Below are positions 1 through 7,856 of a DNA stretch of 21,756 bases, piece by piece. The position numbers and the translations under genes were made by a program. Source of the DNA: a virus; the IMG/VR virus record IMGVR_UViG_3300012920_009387, positions 1-21,756 of that record; one strand, 5' to 3'. Under the pieces are notes generated by a model. The model worked only from the letters and a program-made list of their open reading frames with translations. It did not search any database and had not been told where the DNA came from. How positions within the stretch are numbered: position 1 is the stretch's first letter; every line of letters begins with the position of its first letter.

Positions 1-3000
1 AGCACCAGTACCTGAACCAGTAGCACTGTAATCTGAAACACCAATAGTATATGTGCCTTCTGCTCTACTTCCATCTGCAGCACTAATTGTATCTACACTT
101 GTTAACTGTCCAGTAAGATTTGGACCATTATTGGAAATAGTAGATGTTAATGCAGAACCTGAACCTAATGCATTAAATGTAACGTCAGAAGTTCCGTCAT
201 TATATACAATTCCATTAGAACTATTTGTATTAAACTCGCCAATTACATTATCTAATATTAGAGTATTTGTAGCAGCGACTCCAGCAACAGTTAACTTTAA
301 ATCTCTTCCAACATTGTCACCTGAAATACTAAGAACATCTCCTACTTGATACCCATTACCACCACTAGTAATAATTGTTGCAGCAATACCAACACCATTC
401 TCAAAAGTGATATTAGCACTAGCACCGCTACCATTTCCAGATAATGTAATCAAAGGTATGATACGTGTATTAGAACCAGATGAAGGAGTATAACCAACAC
501 CAGCATTAGATACAGTTAAAGTTCCTGTTGCAGAACCACCAGTAGCAACAAGATTTCCTATAGCATTTGTTCCAGTTTGAGTAAATGAATTTCCTAATAG
601 ATATACATTATTACCATTATCTGGACTGGAAAGAACCATCTTAATTTTTCTTGATTTTAATTCAATCCCGTTTGGTATTAGATTTGGAACTTGTCTATTA
701 CCTCTTGATAAACGTGGATTATATACATCAATAGAACCGGAAGTTTCAAATTCTGCCCTATAAAGTGTAAACTTAAGATCTTCCCACTGACTTGCTTCCC
801 ATCCAGAAGCATTCTGAGATTTAAACAACGATCCTAAGAATGGTTGAGAAGAAATTAATGTATCTGTGAGGAAATCTTCCTGACCAATTCTCGATACAAA
901 TGTAGTATATTTTGTAGAATTAGTAGACAGGCAAATTGCATATTCTTTCCTACCCTCAAGGTAAATGGGTGCCTTGAATGTAAATGATGTAGCAATTGAA
1001 CTGTCTGTTGAAATTGAAACCTCATCAGGATCTAAAATTACTTCTGACATGGGAAGAACCCTGGAAGTGGGAATTCCACCCTCTACCGTTCTAATTTGTA
1101 AAGTGATAGGAATATCCATATCATCTTTTTCTTTAAAGAAGATATCACATCTTGTAACAAAAATACCAGTTTCATCATCAACTGTGAAAGTTTGTGCAAG
1201 TGGATCATACCAAGCAGTAATAGTTTCAGGAGAAGTTCTATTAACTACACTAGTTCCTACTATTTGAGTTCCAGATGATCTACTTACAGTCTGTTGTTCA
1301 AATTCTTTTCTATCTTCAAGTCTAACATTTCTAACAGAACCTTCATTTTGAATAATGCCGGTAGCAGAATATGCTTCTGATGCAGTAGTAGTTACATTTT
1401 CAGCATCATTAATATCACTACTAGAAAGAGTAAATGATCTAATACCAGATTCAAACCTTGGATGATATGAAGTGATTGTTTCTGGAATATAAAAACTACC
1501 AATAAGTGACGATTGATTGTCAACAACTAATTTTAAATCTGATACTGTTGCTGTAGCACCACTGCTTTCTCCAACCAGTAAAGTTCCAACTTCAATATAA
1601 CCATAATACTCACCTTGAGTTTCATTTGATAAAGAATATGTATCAATATTTAAAACAGTCGATGTAGAATTATATGAAGAGGCAATTAATTGTCCATTAT
1701 ATGGATTTTGCTCATAAGTTCTAGTTGCAGAATTATATTCTCCTTCTTTATGATTAATTTGTGCAACTCTTGCATAAAATACAGGTGCAGAAATACCTTT
1801 CTTCAAGGGAACACTGCGTACATTTTCACCAACAGTAAATGTACCAGATGTCATTGTAATTTCAATGAGTTTTGGAGTACAATATCTAGAAACATCAATT
1901 CCATCAAAATATGGATAAACTTGAGTTCCTGGTTTTAATTTTTTTGAATTAAATTCAATATTTCTAGATCTCATAAATGGAACGAGATCTCTACTTACAG
2001 TTCTATCATTAATAGAAGTTTTTTCATATTCTTCATGAACAATAGTTCTTGTTCCACCTCTAGATTCTGTTCCAAGATCAAATGTTTCTTGGAATTCTTC
2101 CTGAGAAACAGTAGTAGAATTTCTCCTTACCCACTGACCAGGACCAGATGTTCCATCAAGTTTTTTAGTGGATTCTGAAACAGCATCAGTTGCTGCTCTA
2201 CTTTCAGACTCAACAGTATCTAATACGCCGGTCCAATTAGTTTCCCAAGAATCCCAAAGAATAGGAACAAATCCGGTTTGAGGATCTAATTCATTTGTTC
2301 TCTCATAGTAATCAACTGTGGCAGCATAATTACCCTCAGTCTCAATAATTCTAGTTTGAACTCTGACAGTATCGACCCAAGTATCTGATGCAGGAGTAAG
2401 TTCAATAGTTCCCTGCCAAAAACTGACTGTAAATGGTGTTATAGTTTCTGAACGAGTTGCAAATGTTTGTTGTAACCAACTAACTTCTGAATAGTTAAGA
2501 GTGACGATATCACTACTTCTAGAAATATTCTCACCTTCAATAACATTAAATTTAAAGTCTGTAGATGAATCAACTCCTTCAACTGGTCCAAATATTAAAT
2601 CAATTGAATTTGTATAATGTTTTGGTCTAAGTTCTTTATTTTTTCTATCAATAGAATTATTAATTGTTGATTTTGTTTCCTGTGATTTAAAAGAATTAAA
2701 ATTGTCTACAAAGAAACCACTTTTAAATCTATTAAATCCATCTGAATCTGGAATAAATGCACCTTCTGTTTTAGACTCAAGAAGAGATAATGAAGTATAA
2801 TATTCAAGATTTCTAATTCTATTTTCAAGTTGTTTAATATCAGACATTCTGTATCTCTTATGTTCTAAGAATTTTAGAGATGCCTGCTCTGGGTTAAAGA
2901 GATATGGAGGTAACTTAATTGATGCAATTTCCATTGCATCATCAATTGCTACAGGAGGTTCTGGTTTTTCTGCAGGAGTTCCAAAAACAACTTGGAATTT

Positions 3001-6000
3001 TCCATCTTTTGTGAGGAATAGTCTATCAATTCTACCAAGATAATATGAAAAATCAAATACTAAATTTTCATTTGAAGCAAGAATATTTGCTGCAGAGTTG
3101 CCAGATTGATTAAATGTTCTTCCCTCAAATTCTAGTGGAGAACGTGCCCCTTCAGTGACTGTGTAATCTGAAACTCTTGGTCTAATATCAATAATATCAC
3201 TATTAGAAATTCCATCAATAGATTGAATTTCTGTTGCATAGTCAAAAGCAGTATAACTTTCTATTGTTGTAACATCACCAGTATCTCCTGCGTCATACTT
3301 AGCAGAAGCAAAATATATAATTATTTTTTTAGTTGGTGTGGAAGAAGAAGATCTTTTTCTTAAGGAACTATGACCATAAATGGTTTTTCTTTGACCTGTA
3401 CTAAATGTATAATTTGAGGAAATATTAAAACTTTCTTCAACAATAACACTGATAATACCTTCAACTAAACTATCTTGGAAAATAACTGTTTCGCCCTCAA
3501 TAAAATCAATTTGATTTTTAGTTATAAAAGATACACTTAAATTATCGGGGGTTCCTACAGAGACAGCAATGGCTCCACTAGTTTGACCAATAAGTATTTC
3601 TCCATTAATAACGTCTTGTGTTGTGGAAGTTTGACTAGTTATTGAAGAAAATGTCATTTTTGGTGCAATAGGATCTGCAGATCCACTTGATTCAAATACA
3701 CCATGAATTTCTAAAACATCAGGAGAGTTCAACGAAATAATTTCATCTTCAACTCTAGTTCCAAAGGGAAAATTACCATGTTCAAGCCCGTTATTCAGAG
3801 TCGTTGTGCCAATGCCAGATCCTTCAAGTTTTGATTTATTTACAATTAAAGAATTTACATTAACTTTATTTTTAATCTTTGATCTTAACTTTGCTTTTCT
3901 TAAAGTAGTAATTAATTTTGCCGAACCTGAACCACCAGCAATATTAAATATATTTAAAATTTTAGTGCTAGATGCATTGAATGACATTTTATTTTCTGTC
4001 AGTTCAATTGTTTCTCCCGTATCAGTTCTGATAAGAGAATATCTATTTGCAGTAAATGGTAAAAATACCTCACGATCTCCTGCATCTACTGGTGTTCCAG
4101 TATCAATTGTTCCATTTGCTAAAATATTTACATCAAAAACTTTTCTAATAGTAATTGAAGATTCGTCAAGATTTACAGTAGCAATATTTTGCTTAGTCAG
4201 TTTTGTATATAAAGTATTATCTGAAGATTTATCGAGGGATGTTCTAACAATGTCCATGTCAGAAACATTAATAAAACTTGATCCTGGAAGACTTCCATTT
4301 ACAACACCAGGAACTGTTTGAACTCCTTGTACAGTAACTCCAATGCCAGTTTGAACTGAAGTTACTTTAACCATAATTTTATCAGTAGAAGTTCCAAGAT
4401 CTGAATATGTAAGCAAATCTCCAACTTTAACAGTATCTAAAAATCTTGGATTGGCACTTTCAACATTTCCTGCAGAACTAACAGTTGCAACACCAACACT
4501 AAATGTTTTTGTCTGAACAACATCTCCACAAAAAGTATTGAAACCAACTAATCCATCTTCCGTGCCATAAACTGATTTGACATCCGCAACAGATTTTTCT
4601 GTAACTGCAATAGCAATTCTACCATCTTGATTTCCGTTAAAAATAAGAGGTTCATTTTCAATAAAAGATCCATTTCTTTCATAAACTGTTACAGCAACAC
4701 CAGCAGACACAGCATGTCTTATAAATCCAGTGGCTCCACTATTAGCACCTTTAACAAAAGTAGGAATTGTTAATGTATGCGCTTGATTTAATGTTAAAAA
4801 TGTAAATGGTTGAACATCAAATAAAGAAAGACCCCATTCATTAGTATTTGCATTATCTGTACTATACGAACCAGATTCTAATCTAAAATCATAAATTCTA
4901 GCAAGACCAACTTCATTTCCTGCTACAAGTTCTTGGTCTGAACCACATCTTTCATCTCTTAAACTTACTACGTAAGTATTACCAATTCCAATACCTGTTG
5001 CAGGTGTTCTGTATACTCTATTTAATTTAAATGTAGAACCAGTATTATAAGATAAAGATTCAGCATTAACATCATTTGTTGTTCTTGGTTTTTCAACATC
5101 AATAAACGTTGGTGTTGAAGTTTCAATTTCATATCCTTTTACATATGCCTTACCAGATGAAATCTTAAATATTGCTAAATCATCAGATGCTAAAGAACCC
5201 CCATAAGTAAAATCTCCACTTGCAAATAATCCATTATTACCAAGATTATTATTAAGCGAATTAAATACTGATACGTCAAAGGGTTTTACTGTATAATGAC
5301 CACTCTGCTCAAAAGTTCTTTGTGCCAGAGTATCCATCAAGTCTTCACGAAAAACCTGGTTTGAACCAGAATTTGTATTTTTAATTTGTGTTCTTAAAAC
5401 ACCATCTTCAATTACTGCTAATTCTATAAAATTATTATCATCAAAATCATCAAGTGGTTTTTTAAACAGACTTACTGAAATTTTTAATCTATCTGCGCCA
5501 GGTGCCGAATAATTATTAAAACCCTGAGAATTGTCATTTAGAGTTTCATCTAAATCAGAAGTTATTATTTCTTCTCTAATTTGAAGACCAACTCTATAAT
5601 TAGGTCTATTTGTATATTGATCTAGAATTAAAGTTTCAGTATCTACCTGTATAAAATGCCCTCTAATAAAATATACTCCTTGCTGAATTTGGAATGCAGA
5701 ACCAATAGAACTTGCATTCTGAGGTATTGTTACAGCAAAAGGACTATTTGCAGGAATTGTAGAGTTTCCTAAAAGATTAGAATTAATTGAACTGCTACAA
5801 ACTAATTCTTCATTATCAAAAAACTCTTGTGTTAAATTATTTGCAGTATTTGCATTTATATAATTTACATATAAAGTCAAATTTCCATTAGCAGAATCTA
5901 TAGGAAGAAGAACACTATCAACAACTGCGGTCACTCCAGAAGTTAAACCAGTTATTTTTAATCCTATAAGTTGATCTGCATATGCAGATACAGGAACACC

Positions 6001-6252
6001 TTGATATGTATTATTCAACTGAACATTATAATAAAGTTGAGTATATCCTGTATTACCAGGTATTACTTTAGATCCTTCTTTAAAAAAATGTTGACCAAAT
6101 TTTTCAATCTGATTCTGAAGAATTGATTGGAGATTTGTTAGTTCCCTTGCCTGAACTGGATATCCAGGTTTAAATAGAACTTTGTGGAAATCACTGGACG
6201 GATCGTAATCATCAAAATATGGCGATACGTTGAGATTAGTTTGTTGTGGCAT
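1..6252 (-). CDS. DUF4815-like virion structural protein, C-terminus outside window
   Basis: An open frame of 2,084 codons runs from ATG at 6252-6250 off the left edge. I read triplets 1-1320 and scattered later lines and found no in-frame stop, and the remainder translated smoothly. It starts MPQQTNLNVSPYFDDYD, then FKPGYPVQARELTNLQSIL (residues ~27-45), typical of the DUF4815 family of marine T4-like phages. Later landmarks are a short predicted coiled coil (RMSDIKQLENRIRNLEYY, ~1130-1158), KKLKPGTQVYPYFDGIDVS (~1433-1451), YDPLAQTFTV (~1680) and QPFLGSLFKSQNASGW (~1799-1814). After ~1845 comes an extension with GVGY and GNGY strand-turn units that continues past the window. Its place after gp8 corresponds to T4 genes 9/10, so a wedge or short-fibre attachment role is inferred. 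Whether it is a true gp9 or gp10 counterpart is open. Confidence 0.93.
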   Translation of the reverse strand, partial: MPQQTNLNVSPYFDDYDPSSDFHKVLFKPGYPVQARELTNLQSILQNQIEKFGQHFFKEGSKVIPGNTGYTQLYYNVQLNNTYQGVPVSAYADQLIGLKITGLTSGVTAVVDSVLLPIDSANGNLTLYVNYINANTANNLTQEFFDNEELVCSSSINSNLLGNSTIPANSPFAVTIPQNASSIGSAFQIQQGVYFIRGHFIQVDTETLILDQYTNRPNYRVGLQIREEIITSDLDETLNDNSQGFNNYSAPGADRLKISVSLFKKPLDDFDDNNFIELAVIEDGVLRTQIKNTNSGSNQVFREDLMDTLAQRTFEQSGHYTVKPFDVSVFNSLNNNLGNNGLFASGDFTYGGSLASDDLAIFKISSGKAYVKGYEIETSTPTFIDVEKPRTTNDVNAESLSYNTGSTFKLNRVYRTPATGIGIGNTYVVSLRDERCGSDQELVAGNEVGLARIYDFRLESGSYSTDNANTNEWGLSLFDVQPFTFLTLNQAHTLTIPTFVKGANSGATGFIRHAVSAGVAVTVYERNGSFIENEPLIFNGNQDGRIAIAVTEKSVADVKSVYGTEDGLVGFNTFCGDVVQTKTFSVGVATVSSAGNVESANPRFLDTVKVGDLLTYSDLGTSTDKIMVKVTSVQTGIGVTVQGVQTVPGVVNGSLPGSSFINVSDMDIVRTSLDKSSDNTLYTKLTKQNIATVNLDESSITIRKVFDVNILANGTIDTGTPVDAGDREVFLPFTANRYSLIRTDTGETIELTENKMSFNASSTKILNIFNIAGGSGSAKLITTLRKAKLRSKIKNKVNVNSLIVNKSKLEGSGIGTTTLNNGLEHGNFPFGTRVEDEIISLNSPDVLEIHGVFESSGSADPIAPKMTFSSITSQTSTTQDVINGEILIGQTSGAIAVSVGTPDNLSVSFITKNQIDFIEGETVIFQDSLVEGIISVIVEESFNISSNYTFSTGQRKTIYGHSSLRKRSSSSTPTKKIIIYFASAKYDAGDTGDVTTIESYTAFDYATEIQSIDGISNSDIIDIRPRVSDYTVTEGARSPLEFEGRTFNQSGNSAANILASNENLVFDFSYYLGRIDRLFLTKDGKFQVVFGTPAEKPEPPVAIDDAMEIASIKLPPYLFNPEQASLKFLEHKRYRMSDIKQLENRIRNLEYYTSLSLLESKTEGAFIPDSDGFNRFKSGFFVDNFNSFKSQETKSTINNSIDRKNKELRPKHYTNSIDLIFGPVEGVDSSTDFKFNVIEGENISRSSDIVTLNYSEVSWLQQTFATRSETITPFTVSFWQGTIELTPASDTWVDTVRVQTRIIETEGNYAATVDYYERTNELDPQTGFVPILWDSWETNWTGVLDTVESESRAATDAVSESTKKLDGTSGPGQWVRRNSTTVSQEEFQETFDLGTESRGGTRTIVHEEYEKTSINDRTVSRDLVPFMRSRNIEFNSKKLKPGTQVYPYFDGIDVSRYCTPKLIEITMTSGTFTVGENVRSVPLKKGISAPVFYARVAQINHKEGEYNSATRTYEQNPYNGQLIASSYNSTSTVLNIDTYSLSNETQGEYYGYIEVGTLLVGESSGATATVSDLKLVVDNQSSLIGSFYIPETITSYHPRFESGIRSFTLSSSDINDAENVTTTASEAYSATGIIQNEGSVRNVRLEDRKEFEQQTVSRSSGTQIVGTSVVNRTSPETITAWYDPLAQTFTVDDETGIFVTRCDIFFKEKDDMDIPITLQIRTVEGGIPTSRVLPMSEVILDPDEVSISTDSSIATSFTFKAPIYLEGRKEYAICLSTNSTKYTTFVSRIGQEDFLTDTLISSQPFLGSLFKSQNASGWEASQWEDLKFTLYRAEFETSGSIDVYNPRLSRGNRQVPNLIPNGIELKSRKIKMVLSSPDNGNNVYLLGNSFTQTGTNAIGNLVATGGSATGTLTVSNAGVGYTPSSGSNTRIIPLITLSGNGSGASANITFENGVGIAATIITSGGNGYQVGDVLSISGDNVGRDLKLTVAGVAATNTLILDNVIGEFNTNSSNGIVYNDGTSDVTFNALGSGSALTSTISNNGPNLTGQLTSVDTISAADGSRAEGTYTIGVSDYSATGSGTGA
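2780..2870 (-). other. Short coiled-coil segment in the DUF4815-like protein
   Basis: HKRYRMSDIKQLENRIRNLE followed by YYTSLSLLESK is a helical stretch with hydrophobic residues at heptad-like spacing (M, I, L, I, L) in an otherwise beta-rich protein. It is a plausible oligomerisation helix, and the same kind of segment is expected in this family's cyanophage members. Confidence 0.55.
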
Positions 6253-6261
6253 AATCCTTTA
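6253..6261 (-). promoter_or_regulatory. Ribosome binding site overlapping the gp8 stop codon
   Basis: The transcript reads TAAAGGATT directly before ATG. The gp8 stop TAA supplies the first A residues of an AAAGGA Shine-Dalgarno for the DUF4815-like gene. Spacing to the ATG is short (2-3 bases after GGA), which suggests translational coupling. It supports the ATG at 6252 as the start. Confidence 0.6.
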
Positions 6262-7821
6262 GAACTGCAAGATAATTTTTATGTCTTCTTTTTGATTTGA
6301 CGATCTAAGAATAGAAGGTCGATTGTCAACGTAAATGATATTACCAGATTGTTTTTGAACTTCTGGTAAAGCAATACCGTCAGTGAAATTAAGACCATAA
6401 TAATAGGTCCTATTATTTATTACGGTAGAAGCACCTGTAAAAGTGTTATCAATGGTTAAAGTAGAATTATTACCATTATCTGGTACAACTATGAGAGATC
6501 CTCCAGTATCTGGATCACTTGTAAATTCTGCTAAATCATATCCATGTCTTGGAGTAATATTTTGTGTGCCATCAGAAGTATTAAATCCAACAAGATATCT
6601 ATCTTGCCAAAATTTAAGAATTCCCGTTGTTTGATCATAATTAACTACTTTACCAAAAGCTGTTGTTCCCGTTGCAATAGTTTGAGAAACAATTGTATTT
6701 ACGGCAAACTCTGCAGTACTATAACCAGTTCCTACAAGTTTTAAAGCACCAACAGCACTTGCTTTGGGTTTATCAAGAATTGTAGATGAATTGAATTCAG
6801 TAGGATTTTCTACAATACCAACTCTTGCAATTTTATTGCCAGTGATAAAATCTGGATTTTGAACATCATTTTCAATTCTTGCATAAAGCAAAAGATTAAA
6901 TGCTCCCAATTCTCTGTATATATCAAATCCATGCCCACCTTGAGGTGGAATAATAACATCAAATGTTGGTCTAATTGTTCCTGTAGGAACAGAACCAGCA
7001 ACTAAATCTACAGTTCCATATGTATATCCAGATCCTTGATTTGATACCTCTACTGATGTGATTTGAGAATTTTCATCTACGGTAATAGTACATTCTGCAC
7101 CAGTTCCGTCTCCCTTAATAGGAACATTTCGATATTGTAAATTTGCTGCCCCAACATTTAATCCTTTATTTTTTATTGTTACAATTTTAATTGAACCACT
7201 AACAGAGTTATCTCTTACAAGAGCATTATCTGCAGATGTTGCCCAGTTATTTGGAACTGGCATAAATTCAGTTGAATCAAATTTAATAATATCTGCAGGA
7301 CTTAAAGTATAGAGATATTTCCAAATATATCCATCTCCACTAGAACCAGCAACTCTTGGTTCTAAATCCGTAAATAGTGGTTCGTCTAGAGATGGTTTAC
7401 CTGTGGGGTTATCTGGACTTGTTCCATTCTGTAAACAAATATAGACTCTAAAGTCTCTATTCATTACATAAAAGAATGATGAATATAAATTAGTTGCACT
7501 TGAAACTGCAGCAAGATTATTAATACTATAATCATGACGATACATATCATATTTTGCACCTGAAGCCCAATTTCTTTTTGGTACAACATGCATAATATCC
7601 GAAGAGGTAATCCTCTTCATAGCAATCATAGTATCCCAATAATCATTCTCTTGATTAAAATTATCTTTAGGAGCAGGAGGTGCTGCTTCCCAATTAGGAT
7701 CAAAATCAACAGAATTGGTCAATCCGACAAAAGTGTAATAGGCATTGGAAGTGCTTAATACACCATCTCGAAAATTTTTCGCATTTAAAATTCTAATTTG
7801 ATCTGTAATTATTGCAGACAT
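6259..7821 (-). CDS. 8: Baseplate wedge subunit, T4 gp8 family
   Basis: A 520-residue protein; T4 gp8 is 334 residues. Landmarks match T4 gp8 as I recall it, in order: APPAP then YWDTMIAMKRI (47-71), VVPKRNW (79-85; T4 VIPRRDW), GDGYIWKYLY (162-171; T4 GDGYVWEYLF), FMPVP (186-190), IIYVDNRPSI (495-504; T4 MIYMENRPPI) and an end in DIKIILQF (T4 EINILFTF). In T4, gp8 is a dimeric wedge protein that binds gp7, gp10 and gp6 in the baseplate. The extra length lies in two insertions: about 209-275, carrying a GSGY strand-turn unit, and about 360-465, carrying a KVVNYDQTTGILKF unit. The start ATG follows a 35-base gap without a strong Shine-Dalgarno but with a late-promoter-like CTAAATA. The stop is six bases before the next gene, so the two are probably co-transcribed. 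Confidence 0.95.
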   Translation of the reverse strand: MSAIITDQIRILNAKNFRDGVLSTSNAYYTFVGLTNSVDFDPNWEAAPPAPKDNFNQENDYWDTMIAMKRITSSDIMHVVPKRNWASGAKYDMYRHDYSINNLAAVSSATNLYSSFFYVMNRDFRVYICLQNGTSPDNPTGKPSLDEPLFTDLEPRVAGSSGDGYIWKYLYTLSPADIIKFDSTEFMPVPNNWATSADNALVRDNSVSGSIKIVTIKNKGLNVGAANLQYRNVPIKGDGTGAECTITVDENSQITSVEVSNQGSGYTYGTVDLVAGSVPTGTIRPTFDVIIPPQGGHGFDIYRELGAFNLLLYARIENDVQNPDFITGNKIARVGIVENPTEFNSSTILDKPKASAVGALKLVGTGYSTAEFAVNTIVSQTIATGTTAFGKVVNYDQTTGILKFWQDRYLVGFNTSDGTQNITPRHGYDLAEFTSDPDTGGSLIVVPDNGNNSTLTIDNTFTGASTVINNRTYYYGLNFTDGIALPEVQKQSGNIIYVDNRPSILRSSNQKEDIKIILQF

Positions 7822-7840
7822 TTTGCCACAGTTTTTTCTT

Positions 7841-7847
7841 TATTTAG
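7841..7847 (-). promoter_or_regulatory. Candidate T4-like late promoter before the gp8-like gene
   Basis: CTAAATA on the minus strand, inside the only intergenic gap longer than a few bases (7822-7856). It resembles the T4 late promoter TATAAATA, and I recall CTAAATA being reported as a cyanomyovirus late motif. The element ends about 20 bases before the gp8 ATG, which would leave a very short leader. The region is AT-rich by default, so a chance match is possible. No hairpin terminator for the upstream giant gene was seen in the gap. Confidence 0.45.
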
Positions 7848-7856
7848 TTATAAAAT

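Noticed and set aside
53-1938. Plus-strand frames at 53-349, 965-1267 and 1690-1938.
   Set aside because: All antisense to the DUF4815-like gene, short and without motifs.
3806-4321. Plus-strand frame of 171 codons.
   Set aside because: It lies wholly antisense to the well-supported DUF4815-like frame, has composition of a reverse-complement shadow and no recognisable motif.
7822-7856. Transcription terminator after the giant gene.
   Set aside because: The 35-base gap is A/T-rich but shows no stem with a following T run on the coding strand.
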